Translations under genes and position numbers: made by a program | The notes under the pieces: model-generated | Seen by the model: only the letters and a program-made list of their open reading frames with translations | Databases searched by the model: none | Told to the model about the DNA's origin: nothing | Shown here: positions 1-40,100 of the stretch, one piece after another | How the letters are laid out: the number at the start of each line of letters is the position of its first letter | Position numbering within the stretch: the first letter of the stretch is position 1 | Source of the DNA: Apostichopus parvimensis | Taxonomy: Eukaryota > Echinodermata > Holothuroidea > Aspidochirotida > Stichopodidae | Length of the DNA stretch: 47,280 bases | NCBI GenBank assembly: GCA_000934455.1 | Contig: KN887940.1 | Coordinates: forward strand, 15,006 to 62,285 | Direction of reading: 5' to 3'

Positions 1-2955
<2,955 letters not shown>

Positions 2956-3006
2956 AAAAAAAAAAAAAACCTGTCATGAAAACATCTTCAAGAGAATGGA
3001 TTACAA

Positions 3007-3012
3007 AATAAA
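3007..3012 (+). promoter_or_regulatory. Candidate ROS1 polyadenylation signal (proximal)
   Basis: AATAAA lies about 50 bases after the ROS1 stop. A second hexamer at 3709-3714 would give a roughly 750-base 3' UTR. The sequence does not show which is used. Confidence 0.4.
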
Positions 3013-3708
3013 GATTCTCCCCTCATTAGAACACACTTTGTTCATTCCAGATTTGGGTGCAATGCTTAGATGCATCGAAGTTGAAAAAAAATGTTGAGGT
3101 CGGAACTTGTAAATGAAAGAGATAAATAAATAGCATTACAAAAGTTTTTGTTGCTTTTGACAATTTTAGAAGTAATTATCTTGCGAATGCAACCAGAATC
3201 ATCCCTTGAATAAGATGTGTCTTTCATGAAAATGAAATTATGGTGTTTTGAAATATTGAATTTTTCCATAAGAATCAGATATTTTGAGCCCCAGTAGTCT
3301 TTTTAAGTGTTAGATCGTGTGGGTGGGTAAGGGATGGTGGGTGGGTGGGTGTGGGTTCCGGGATGACATCCAAGATGTAACTTGATGGTGGGAAGATTCT
3401 TGCATAGATCTCAATTTTATTTTTCTTCCACCAGTCCACACATACCAGGAAATAAAATATCAATATTGATTTATATCTATATATTTTTTAATGTAACCCA
3501 TTTTAAAACACATATTCTTTCATTTTCTTAACTATTATCATCTTTATTATTACAATGGTTTATTGTTTGTTTTTTGTATGGTCCCTCAAGACCAATTAAA
3601 CCTTCCACCTGTTCTAGTTTGTACATAAACGTTCATTTATTTTTTATTATTTTAAAACCCAGAGCTTATACCATAATTTTTTAGATATTTTTGTAATTTG
3701 GGATTTTC

Positions 3709-3714
3709 AATAAA
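3709..3714 (+). promoter_or_regulatory. Candidate ROS1 polyadenylation signal (distal)
   Basis: An AATAAA in AT-rich sequence downstream of ROS1, in TTTTCAATAAAACTTT context, followed within about 60 bases by T-rich and GT-containing sequence. Plausible distal cleavage site. Confidence 0.35.
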
Positions 3715-6700
3715 ACTTTATAAAAGTGTCATGTAATTAGAGATTAAACTCAGCAAGAGGTATTTACAGTAATTTTTTTTGGTGAATTACACATCTTCTG
3801 AACAAAATGGAATGTATGTTGTGTTGTGATGGTAATGATTGTTTTACAATGAAATTTTTTATTTAAAAACAGTTGAATTTTTGTAACTTCTTCTTTCTTG
3901 CTCAGCTTTAAAGACAATAGAACAAGGCATGAATATTCATTTCTGGTATCTGTGACTCAGTTGTAGCAACAAACATTTCTGCCAAATTTCAATGTTATGT
4001 TTGTCTATTACCCTGCTTTTAAATTTGACTATTATTTTCAAAATGTGTCGTCCAAAGTGTGAAGATAATCTAATTTGTGTGATACTTTGCAAAATGCAAT
4101 TTTCATTTTTTATGGGTAGTTATGTTGTATAAATTGTATCATTTAATTGTGTTTAAGTTTGCCATCATATTACATCACAATTATTCAGTTGAATTAAATT
4201 AAATTCAATTAGATTGATTTGAATCGGATCTCCTATGTGCTGAAACCCTGCATTACTCTTTCTTTGGGGTGTGTAACCATGACTACTGCTGCTAAGTTAC
4301 CGATTCTGTTGGTGTTGTTGCATAATAGTAGATGTGCATTGAAATCCATGCCATTCGCTTCACTCTTTTTGCTTTTCTTATTAATCTATTATGTAACCTC
4401 TTGTGTGCATTATAAAATAGGGATATGTATATATCTATTACTAGGGTACAATGTTGCAAATCTATGCTGATGGTGATGTAACATCTCCATGTGTTTTCTT
4501 ACATTTGGATATTACATATTCAATCCATGAGTTTTTTTTTGCATAGTCGAATGGGTAACATGAAGCATGTCCCATGCAGTCATTGTGACAGGTTTTGTAA
4601 CTAGTGTTTTGTATTAAATCAGTTTGTGTGTATTCTTGAAATTGGGTTAATAATAGGAAATAACTTTCTGTACTTAGCAGTAATTTTGGTGCAAATGAGA
4701 GCTGGTAGGAAAGCGCTTTGCATTTTCAAGTGCTATCAGGTTGTATTTCATGGTAGGCCATTTACACAGACCTGATGATGACCAAGGGTAATATTTCCTC
4801 TTAATATGTGCATAAGAAGTTTGTAAATTTTTGTAAAAATAGTACAACTCATTTTTCATACAGTACCCAGATATTAAAACAAGGAACCCCATTTGTCTGG
4901 TGACGTGAGGTACAAAGCATATAAGATAAAGCATCTGGGGTGACTTCATTATTTTGTTATATTTTGTTATGAAATTGTATATCTTAAAATGGGGTGTGTG
5001 GGACGCACAGAGATATGACATGTCAAATTACTTATATCCATACATTGTGGGTCATGTTGTTTCATGTTGTCCATGGTGAACTGAGGTCTTTGCCTCTTAG
5101 ACAAGTTTTCCTATTGTACTACCGATCAAGGATTGGACTATCTAATTGTTCTGGCTCATAAGGACATTAAAGGCATTGAAGACTCCCCCCAAACCGCGTG
5201 CGGCCATCTGAAAAAGTTAACTTTCCGTTGCATGCAAGTGACGTTTTGTTTGTGTGGCTACAAAATGCAGACAGTACAGTAATGAAACGTGATACCTTGT
5301 TGTCTTTAGCTGGACCTGAGATGTCCATCGCTGTATTGTTTGTACACAGTGCTGTGGGTATTGACCGCAGCTGTATGTACTGACTATACACAAGTGTCTA
5401 ATTACCGATGGTAGTAAGCTGTGTGTGTGTATTTTCTACGATCGATGGTGGTGTCTAACAGTTCTGTTACACCTCATTCGAAACTAGGTCAGATTACCGG
5501 CATTAGACGTTTCTTTTTGCGCGAGTCTTCACACCCTTTAAATACAGTTGTTTATAGTATCTATATATTTATATTAGTATAGCATACTCTGACCTTGTTC
5601 CCCCCAGCCAATCATTGAGAGGTTTAGAATGGGTGAGGTCCAAACCTGTAATTGGGGAAAGCATCAGGGGTCATTTATCAGGTTTGCTTGGTGTATGAAT
5701 AAACCCATCTGTGAGGAAATACTGCAAGAGAGAAAGGTGAAATCCCAGATTTCAAACAATCCCAAGTGTCAACTGTAGTAGAGAACAGCTGTACAACAGT
5801 TTTTATATCAAATTTGATTCATTCTGTATGAACGGATCAGGTGTGTCACACTGGTTTGTCTTTTAAAATTTCCATTATCAAATTTGATTTTTTTTTTTTT
5901 TTTTTTTTTTTTATCAATCTTTTTTTACTTTTACTTTTTTTTTAAATGTTTTTTTATTTATTTTTTGGGATTCAGAGTTTAATTAGCTGCCAAGGTTTTC
6001 ATTGCATAATCAGTAAGTAAGAAATTGCCAACATGTTGTGTAGTACTATGTGAAAAGTGAACAGTACTATGAGAAAAGAAAATTTGTTGGTCCTAGAGTA
6101 GCACGGAGTCTGCTCTCTGTAAAACTTCATTACGTCTTCAAGATAACGGAGCATCTTACTGGGTGCATGGTTAGAAAGTCGCAACAATTAGTATGCTGCA
6201 GAAACATTAACAATCGATGGTGCTTTATCAGCTTTGCCATGCCATGCCGTTTGACTTATACATGTATGCCATATCTCCTAAGTTTTCTGCTAAAGGTGTT
6301 TTATTTGATGGAAAACTACAATTTATGCTGATTTGCCTCTACCCTGCCTACAAAAATGTTTTCTCAATCTTCAGTCTACTCTCACGGCAAGTTTTGTTTT
6401 CAAATTCTGAAAGAAAGCATTGTGTGGTATTGTCAACTTTTTGTGTCTAAATTATTGCTTACTTTTAGAAACGTAGTACATTTGTTGACAAACAGTTAGA
6501 AGAAGATCCTGCCAGTATAGAAACATTCAAGCCAACCAACTCACACAGTTTTACATAAATATTGCATTTGTATTCTAATGTCAATGTTCATTGGAACATA
6601 ACATTGATTTAGTTATAGTCTGATCTCACACTAGGTTAGCAAATACATCTCATTCATAAACATAAAGATATTAGTTGCTGCATATGATACCAACTTTAAT

Positions 6701-7343
6701 ATATTGGCATATTATACCACTGTTTCATATACAGGCATATTATACCAATCAGAAGAGTATAACAACTTTTCTATGAAATGTCTGATTGATTAAATCTTAA
6801 AAATGATTTGGAATGCGCTTCATTATAGGACAGCAATGTCTCAAAATTATTGAGAAACATTTTGGATATTTTATTACATCGAAATGGGAAGTTGTTCAGG
6901 TATATTTTATGTTATGGATCAGATTTTTATAATTAGTTTGTTATTAAATGTTTGAATACAAATATTTTTTTAAATGTTTGGGTAGAGAATTTCAAAAACA
7001 TGATAAAGGTATTCTAGATGGAATGTTTTGTTATCCACCAATCAAATTTCATCAAAATTTTTTAGTTGAATGTTGCCGTATTTACGAGACCAGTTTCTAC
7101 CCAAGGGCACAATACTAGTGTTTATGTTGTAGATAACTACTATTCTAGTTTATAACAAAGTACTTAACACAAATATTTTATTATCATTGGTATTCAGGTG
7201 CCTTGTATTTAGTGCCTTTTTTTCATTTAATTCATTAACAAAAACAATACAAGATTTATACTGACCAAAATGGGTTTTCTTTTTGGTTTTGTTTCATTTA
7301 TTTCTCCTCTTCCCACTTCCTCTCCATTTCCTAGAGTCGCCAT

Positions 7344-7645
7344 ATTTTATGTCAAATTTCGTCTATCTGTCTGTTCTAAAACTGAAGCAGCCTCTTTGCC
7401 AAAGCAGAGCCAAGGATTTGTTTTTTTGGCACTGTATGCGAACTTTTAGAACTACCTTAAACTCCTGACATGATTTAAAATTATATAAATTTTTATTTTA
7501 TGTCAAATTTCGTCTATTCCATTGTTCTCAAACTGAAGCAGCCTGTTTGCCAAATCAAAGCCAAGGATTTGTTTTTTTGGCACTGTATTAGAACTTTTAG
7601 AACTACCTTAAACTCCTGACATGATTTAAAATTATATAAATTTTA
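7344..7645. repeat. Direct tandem duplication, 151-bp period
   Basis: The segment beginning ATTTTATGTCAAATTTCGTC recurs exactly 151 bases later (GTCAAATTTC at 7351 and 7502; ATGATTTAAA at 7470 and 7621). The two copies differ at a handful of positions. It is a simple recent segmental tandem duplication with no coding content. Confidence 0.9.
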
Positions 7646-8696
7646 CTTCTTAAGAGAAGAAAAATAAAGGAACTTCCTGCAGATATGGCAGATAGATGGT
7701 TTTAGTCCAAACCTTTCCCAATAACATTGACACATGAACCAGTGCTAGAGTGCAAGAAAATAAAAACCACCATTAAATAGTACTCCAGCAACTCTCCGCC
7801 ATGAACAATTCCTGATTTATGCAGTGATTGTGTATCTACCATAAACCCGACTTTGGGCGGTGGGGGAGGGGAGGTGGAGGGAATCGTTCATATGTAGGGA
7901 ATCGTTCATGCAGATGGCGGTTTGAGATTTAGATATACATACCTGCCAGGGATATACAAAATGTATGTCCCAGCTATATTGAACATTGTAAAGTTTAAAA
8001 CTATAACCTCGCTTTCCCATCCCTGAGGCAAATTCACAAATCGATGGTTCAATTGATTGAACTACTTTCATAGGTTAATAACAATTTTCCCCTTGACTAT
8101 CAGTCAACGTATCAATCGGGACAAAAACAAAAAAAGCTCAATCACCGATTGAGCTATAGCGCCCTCGATTTGGCAGAGCGGCTATTTAAAAATTAAACGT
8201 ACTCGCAACACAATATGCATCAACGCGAAATCAGTTTCCCCACAAGTAAGCTGCATGCATCGGCAGTTAATACGAGATTTCTCGACGAGATGCAATCATG
8301 AAGGAATTCCAGTGAAATGCACATAAAAATGATTTGACATGTCTATGTCTGTCTTGCGTAGGTCCATTTTACAGTTGTAAATCACCTAGGATCAAGGTGC
8401 TAGGCTCACTTTAGGCTAACGTACGTAGAGGCAGGCTAAATAATTTAGGCATAGCCTAAAATTAATATTGAAGGTTTTGACTACTGTAGATCTAGATGCG
8501 CGAAATTAATGTTATTCTGTCGGTCGCAAGCAAGTTACTGTAAAATTGGCATTTTACGTCTATTGGCTCAGGTGAAGAGTATCGCAAATGTGTGCATGCA
8601 AAATGGTTGAAAAGTTTCACAAAGATCGTGACAGAAAATTTGAGTTTAACAACTAGGCTAGCTTAGAAAACTTATTGTCCATATTGAAGTAATGCT

Positions 8697-9428
8697 GGGT
8701 CGTACTAATTAGCGTCAACAGGCACTTTTCACGACAACTCAAGACAACAAGTTTAAAATACCATCAAATACAATGGTTGTAATCAGAGTGTATATGGAAA
8801 AACGTTTAAAACTAACTGGAACCATCGTGCATACATATTTTCACGGGAAAAAATGTTTTTGTCGTAAAAATCGTCAACTTTCTCCGTCCGTAGAATTGGA
8901 CGACCTGATGCTATTGCTCTTGCGCAATGACATTGGACCGCACCATTACAGAATAAAATACACGGAGAGAATAATAAAACCAGGCAAAATGATAGTAAGC
9001 AAGACTCTGTAAAAATTAATAAAAACATATGTAAATTTCAATGGAAAAACAATAAGAAATATTCATTATTTTAAAAACATTCAATGATTTGATTGATTTG
9101 GAGTTCATTCATCATACTACTTTGGTGGCACTTTCTTACTACGTCAATCCACCTCACCGACACCGGTAGTTCCCAAACCCTAACACAAACCCACCCATAT
9201 CATAATGGTGCGGTCCAATTCTACGGACCGAGAAAGTTGACTATTTTTACGAAAAAAACATTTTTTCCTGTGAAAAATATGTATGCATGATGGTTTCAGT
9301 CAGTTTTAAATGTGTTTCCAGATACACTCTGATTATAACCATTGTATTTGATGGTATTTTAAACTTGTTGTCTTGAGTTGTCTTGAGTTGTCGTGAAATG
9401 GGCCTGTTGACGCTAATTAGTATGACCG
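8697..9428. mobile_element. Palindromic MITE-like DNA transposon, 732 bp, 8-bp TSD
   Basis: Long terminal inverted repeats: the left arm 8697-8949 is the reverse complement of 9203-9428, starting GGGTCGTACTAATTAGCG and ending CGCTAATTAGTATGACCG. The element is flanked by the 8-bp duplication GTAATGCT at 8689-8696 and 9429-9436. The left arm carries an extra ~36 bp bounded by ATTGGA repeats; the right arm carries a duplicated 11-bp CTTGAGTTGTC. No transposase is present, so it is non-autonomous. An 8-bp target duplication fits hAT or P superfamilies, but the terminus is not the usual hAT CAG form. Confidence 0.85.
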
Positions 9429-9608
9429 GTAATGCTTGCCTGTTGCGCTTTCTAATAAAATTGTATTTCACAAATGAGGGAATAATTTATCAAGCACTAA
9501 TAATATTTTACTGCAAATTACTATGACAAATGATCAAATTGCCTTCAGAACAGATAGACAAACAATTTTGAATGTTCACTCAATTATTCTGTATAATAGC
9601 ATGGACAC

Positions 9609-10078
9609 TTCGAATTCCGGACACCTAAGCCTTAAAACACCCCAAAACTATATCTTCTGGTATAAATCACCTGAAAATATACTTGATATGGTGGGAGAAG
9701 TGTGTTATATTACGATACACGGCTAAACTTTCTTTCCTGCAAACTGTTTTCACGTTGTAAAAAAAAAAGATTCTTGTGATTGTGGAACTGGTATTTCTTT
9801 GCTAGAGTAGTGCGAATTTTCGGACACACAGTCCCACAGTGTGGCGCTGGTGATAAAATTGGTGGCGCAGTTGCTCTTTCAGTAATTATAACAGACTTCA
9901 TAGATCTCCGTCATTTTATTGACAAATATGTAAGTATTTACTTTCACACGGGTCATTTTGGAGAGAAAATAACTGTAGCTTTGTACATTTTGGTGAAATT
10001 TGGCTCTTCCTGTAGGTTGTCATGGTGAAATCGTGTATTTCTTAGGGGTGTCCGAAATTCGTAGGTGTCCGAAATTTG
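9609..10078. mobile_element. Possible inverted-repeat element with CGGACAC ends
   Basis: The left end CGAATTCCGGACACCTAAG (about 9609-9631) is mirrored at the right by CTTAGGGGTGTCCGAAATTCG plus a second GGTGTCCGAAATTTG (10041-10078). A further CGAATTTTCGGACAC lies inside at about 9811. Repeated CGGACAC motifs at opposite ends suggest a degraded MITE lying just upstream of POLQ. No clear target duplication was found. Confidence 0.5.
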
Positions 10079-10266
10079 CAATACTGACTATACTATAACA
10101 TGTAGTAAGAATCTCTACTATTTCTAAGCCATGTTAAAACTTATGAATTTTGATTAACATCAACAGGAATATAGATATTCCCTTCTCTGGTGTGAGATCA
10201 TGCTGCTTGGAATAAAGGTACAGTAGTTCTGCAATTAAGTTGATAAGCTTGGAAGAAACCTCTTGA

Positions 10267-10272
10267 ATGTAG
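10267..10272 (+). promoter_or_regulatory. Minimal start-stop uORF before POLQ
   Basis: An ATG immediately followed by TAG ends one base before the POLQ ATG at 10274. If the transcript starts upstream in this exon, ribosomes meet a start-stop element directly before the main start. The main ATG has A at -3. An in-frame TAA at 10244 blocks any N-terminal extension within this exon. Confidence 0.5.
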
Positions 10273-10273
10273 A

Positions 10274-35203
<24,930 letters not shown>

Positions 35204-37099
35204 AAAAATTAAAAAGGCGAACACGGATTCAAGCACCATTTTCGTTTGATTGAATATTTCACCAGACTTGTCAAGTGGTACTAGAAGGAAGATTAGAATG
35301 GATCTAGTAAGATTTGGTTTTCACCAGATGGAGGTTAATTCTCAACATTTTCGTAGCCCAGACACATTTTTTATATTAATATTAATCACATAAATGCAAT
35401 TTGAATAATTTCAAAACTGTCAGCTTTAATTTCATTATTTTGAAAGAAATTTGAATATTCCAACTATGAAGTAGATTGTTATACGATTTCAGTTTAAAAA
35501 TTATTGAAAGATTTATCAAAATGTACCTCAAACAGCTGTTTTCAGGAGTATTTTCAGGGCTCATTTGAATTTCATTAAATGTCCTGATAAGCATTATTAA
35601 GCATTACCAGAATGTATGAGTTGTTGTGTATGAACGAGTAACTGTAAGTTTGTAAAGGTTATCGAAGAAATGTAAAGCTATATTTTACAGTGTTTACAAT
35701 ATTATTAATTTATGCTTGGCCAGCAAGAACTCAATAATTGACTTTCTTCTTCCGTTAAGTCACAAACATGAAGTTTGAGATATAATGATTTATACTTTAT
35801 GATGCAATCTCAGCTAATTAATAAAATCTCCATAACTTTAAAATCTTTGGTAATACAAAAAAAAATATATATATTATCACATCACAAAATTTAATAGATT
35901 CCAAGTCATATATTCATTTTTTGTGAATCTACATTTGAGCATTGATTCTAATTCACATTTCAAATAAAAATATATGAAGAATGGATCAAATAAATTGACA
36001 AATCATTTGAATTTGGATGTTGCAAATAGTTTTGTAGAAACTGTAATCAAATTAGAAAATTCAGGGAGATATTTCATATTCAGGGATTACTGTAGGCCTT
36101 AATAGAAGGTTTATAAAATATATTAAAGATACTAAGAATTGAATGTTAGGTATCATCTTATGTGTATTTTTTCAGTTTTATCTTCAACAATTCACTGACT
36201 TTTCAGGTTTTATGTAGGTGTGTATGTATTTAATGAAGCATAATGGAATACTTTAAAGGGGAAAAAAATCTAATGGTATATTATTTTCATTGTTTACCAT
36301 ATTTAAATGTAAACATTTACTTGTCCTAGAGCATTGAACAATATGTACTGAATATAAATGAATTTTCACAATTCTTTAAAAATTGTCTATTGTCTTTAAC
36401 AAATAATTCTTCAACAATTGAGTATGTAAATTGTCTATACTATTATATGAAAGAATAGATAAAACGTTAGTGGAATTGTAGTGAGTTGTTAAATTTATTT
36501 CATACAAAACCATGATTTGATTTTTGTTTTGTTTTTTGTATGCTACGTTGGAGCAGCATAAGTTAATATGCCCATCATCCATATGGGCATTATTTTGTTT
36601 CATTGTTGCATGGTGTTCGATACTATTTATATTGCTTTTGTGGTTTTGGAAGGGCAATTTATGATGTCGCTTCAAAGTTATGTGTTCACCTAGCTGTCCT
36701 ATTCCTTCATTTAATGCCCATGTAGGTTTCTTTACCATTACCTTTGTATACACAAGATAACTGAGAAGCAGACGTGCTGAAATATAACATTAACCATCAA
36801 AGCCTGGAGGCATGTACTTACTGCATACTGCAGAAACATGTTACATCACACTAATTTTGCGGGATTGACCAGAATCAGTAGGGCTCCTTCTCCAAGTCTC
36901 TATCCTTCCCATCCGGCCCTTCGCAAGAGAAACCATATGGAATTATTATTCAAAAGAGTGAATGCTAGGTGCGATAGTGCCCAGAAATAATACCACTTGG
37001 TATCAAATTAAGCATGGTACAATTTCTTTCGTAGTAGCTTTATGCCACCTCCCCCGCGTTTACAACCGATTCAACTAGCACAAAACACGAAATTTAACC
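35204..37099. other. POLQ 3' UTR and POLQ-KIF25 intergenic DNA
   Basis: AT-rich with several AATAAA hexamers. A 125-codon open frame on the minus strand (36376-36753) has no recognisable motif. The last ~200 bases before 37100 are less AT-rich (CTCCCCCGCGTTTAC) and may hold the KIF25 promoter; no TATA box is evident. Confidence 0.5.
35820..35825 (+). promoter_or_regulatory. Candidate POLQ polyadenylation signal
   Basis: AATAAA about 620 bases after the POLQ stop; another occurs at 35962-35967. Either would end the transcript before the next gene. Confidence 0.35.
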
Positions 37100-37162
37100 A
37101 TGCCATTTAATTTCGATTTCGTCGAATTAAATAAAGTGAAGAACTGTGATGTCCTTCTCGGG
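37100..37162 (+). CDS. KIF25: KIF25 candidate first coding exon
   Basis: ATG with A at -3, then [21 protein letters not shown] and a donor (GGG|GTAATA) at phase 0, which exactly fits the phase-0 acceptor at 39220. The residues can start a coiled coil. No other ATG-bearing exon with matching phase was found between here and 39220, but alternatives were not searched exhaustively. Confidence 0.6.
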
Positions 37163-40100
37163 GTAATATTGACATTCATATGTTGCAAATGACTTGTTTT
37201 ATTGGTTTAATTGTATTATTATTTCTTCGGTAAAAGAGACCGTCACTCCATACTAACCTAACTCCGAGGCCGTACACAATGTTAGGCTACATGCCTAGGC
37301 GTATAATGAGTTTTATACATAGACCTAATTTAAGCCTATACATTGTAAAGACTACAGTGTAAATCTGGAAGTTCATGTGCCTAATGCTTACTTCATGAGT
37401 CCTATGGTGAGGCTTAGAGTAATTAACATCCGTCAAGCACGATGGCCAATAGTTTTTTTTATATCAGGACAACATACATATTATAGTTAGAATGATTGAA
37501 GTTAGAAACTAAATTTTAGGATACAACATAGAAACAGTGTTACCCATTTGTAGGGTTAAGAATTCTAATAAACCATTTGTTTATTTGTCTAATTTTACTG
37601 TAGGCCTATACTTTACTACCATTGTATCACATTGGAATTATATTATGTAACGTGCTCATGTACTGCACAACCCTTATGAATAGAATATTATAATACAAGG
37701 AATAGAGTACAGACCTTTAAACTGTGTTCATCTGTTGCTTGTCATCCCATCTCTATAAAATCATAGTTCCATAAAGGTCTGCTGTATAGACCCCAACTAT
37801 ATAGCACGCTATCATGGAAAAGTTTCTTGAGATTATGTAATCGGCCTGCCATGGTTGTAAAGTGATCTCTGTTTACCAAAATATTAGTCTGCAAATGCCT
37901 GCCACAAATCTTGTTTCTTGAATGAGGGTCTTTGTGTGAATCCTGTATGATTAACTAAACAGTAGACATGGACACAGTGTTTCCACAAAGAGCCTAATGG
38001 TGTTAAGAAGCTATGCAGGCTAATTGTAGAACCTGAAGTCGATTTACGACCGTGGCAGGGCGATTACGTAATCACAAAACTCTCCTAGCTATAGGGTGCT
38101 ATAATTGGAGCCAATAAAGCAGATCATTAAGGATCTTAAAAATAACTGCAGATTATTATCATTATTATTACTGCACAACATTTAGCCTAGATACATGTAT
38201 AGAATACAAGCAATAGAGCACAGACCTTTATAACTGTGTTCATCTGATTGCTTGTCATCCCATCTATAACTAACTACAGAGCTCTAAAATCATTGTTCCT
38301 TAAGGCTGAATATGTTCTAAAAGTAGAAAGCATTACCTGTTAAAGTTCTTTGCTAATATAATTCATTTGTAGTGAGTCCGCTAGTATTCTAGCAAAGTTA
38401 CCTGTACTCATACTCTGTCTTGTACTAGATTTGTATTTGTACTTGTACACTAAAGCAAAAAATCGTAAGTTGTGCAACACTGTTATGCAACAATGACACA
38501 AATGGAGATTTTACCTCTGATATTGCTGTTGCAAGCAATCCGTGGCCATTACAGCTTGGCAACTGTGCCTTTACCATTGATGTCACTCAGTTAGTTTCGT
38601 GTCTGCCAACCAGATGACACAGAAACTACTGTATTTGTAGGTAGACGATTCCGCCTAACAGAGAATAATTAAGTGTACAGTTTTTGTGAAACAGTGTTGA
38701 AGGCTCTGAATTTTGTCTCTATACTTTGGTTCATGCGGGAAAAAACAGCTATTCCTCTTTGGACTTTTGTAACAATTTGACCATTTTGCATCCCATTTTG
38801 AGATACAATACTGGATCAATTTTTCCCTGGCCGAGACCCAAGCCCAATCTATGGATGCAAACAAGGCAGGGAATAATTTTGTGTTCATATTTTGTGTACA
38901 TAGCAGTTTTGCATGTTGTTAACTCCTAGAAAATGCTTTGGTTCCTGTAAACAAAATATGCTATTTACTACTTTGAACTTGTATAGTAATTTGCTCATAT
39001 TGCATTGCATTTCATGATGTGGTAGTGGAAAAATTATTCTCTTTAAGGTTCTTCAATTGTTTTGAGCCGTTAACGTTCATGATGAAGATGTGTTTCAAAG
39101 TGACCTACATTGCTCAAGGCTTTTATACATTTTTTCCCTTCCTGTTGCAGTGACACAGATCACTGAATAACTGTAACAATTTTAACTTTAAATGATGTCA
39201 TACCTCGATCTCTTTGCAGAAAAAGGATGAGCAGATAACCGCACTCAAAACAGAAAATGCATTACTCCATTTAAGACTGGCACAGGTAAGACATGGTAAC
39301 TTCATGAAAATTAGGAATTGCATAAATTAATCCATAAGACCATTTTTTGAAACCATTACGTACGACACCATGTATACCTTCCATGATGATGCCAAACTAC
39401 ATCATGGAATGATTTACAGAGATATAGTGTGGAGTAACTATTTCCTATAAAGAACTGTGAAGTCACACATACCCCTGTAACAAATTTGATGTTACTTCTA
39501 TTTGCCAGCTTGAAGGGCAGGTTAAGGAAGAGAGAGTTCAAAAAGACATCAGGGAAGAAGAGCTGATTGCTGAGGTGAAGAGGAACCATGAAGTTCAGCT
39601 GAGAGGAGCCACCATTGCAGGAGATGTTCAGGTATCGTTAATAGATCCATTCAATTATAGTAATCAGAACACATAGAAACAAGTATGAAGCAACAGTACT
39701 AATGTTAAAGAACAAAAGTAAGGAGAACAATAGTAATTAGTGGAGAAACAGCAGCAGCAACAGAGAAAATGACCATCAATATGAAGAGGCCTTGTACTCT
39801 AACAAGCAACATTTTCATTTTGAAGATTTTTGCAAGGTTCATCAAGATGTGAAAAAAAGAAAACACTATTGGATTGCTTGTTGGTGAAAAACCTACCTTA
39901 CATAGCCTGCCAGACCTAGATGCTAGATTTGGTTTCACTTTTGTAACAAATTTTATAATTTATATTAAAACCTGGTTGTATCATAACAAGTTCTGACAAT
40001 GTTTTCCGTTAAACAATCCTTTTCTCAAAACTATAACTAATAAGCATGCAAAACAAGTAATGTTCGGCCCCTTGCTTCTTTTACGTTCTTCACATATCAG

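Larger units (their letters stand above)
2956..8688. other. ROS1 3' UTR and intergenic DNA
   Basis: AT-rich DNA without a convincing gene on either strand; open frames here are short and lack family motifs or splice-linked partners. Visible structure: A14 at 2956, a T24 run at 5889-5912, a 151-bp tandem duplication (7344-7645), a degraded copy of a hammerhead-like motif near 6496-6528, and a 9-bp hairpin (AGCTCAATC/GATTGAGCT) at 8135-8155. The remainder shows nothing I can assign. Confidence 0.6.

Noticed and set aside
4674..5021. 115-codon minus-strand open frame
   Set aside because: Composition follows the local AT bias; no motif, splice partner or promoter support.
8773..9471. Two similar short open frames (MVVIRVYMEK... 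and MVIIRVYLET...)
   Set aside because: Their similarity comes from the two arms of the palindromic MITE read on opposite strands, not from paralogous genes.
36376..36753. 125-codon minus-strand open frame between POLQ and KIF25
   Set aside because: Asn/His/Lys-rich reading of AT-rich DNA; I recognise no domain and see no conserved partner exon.
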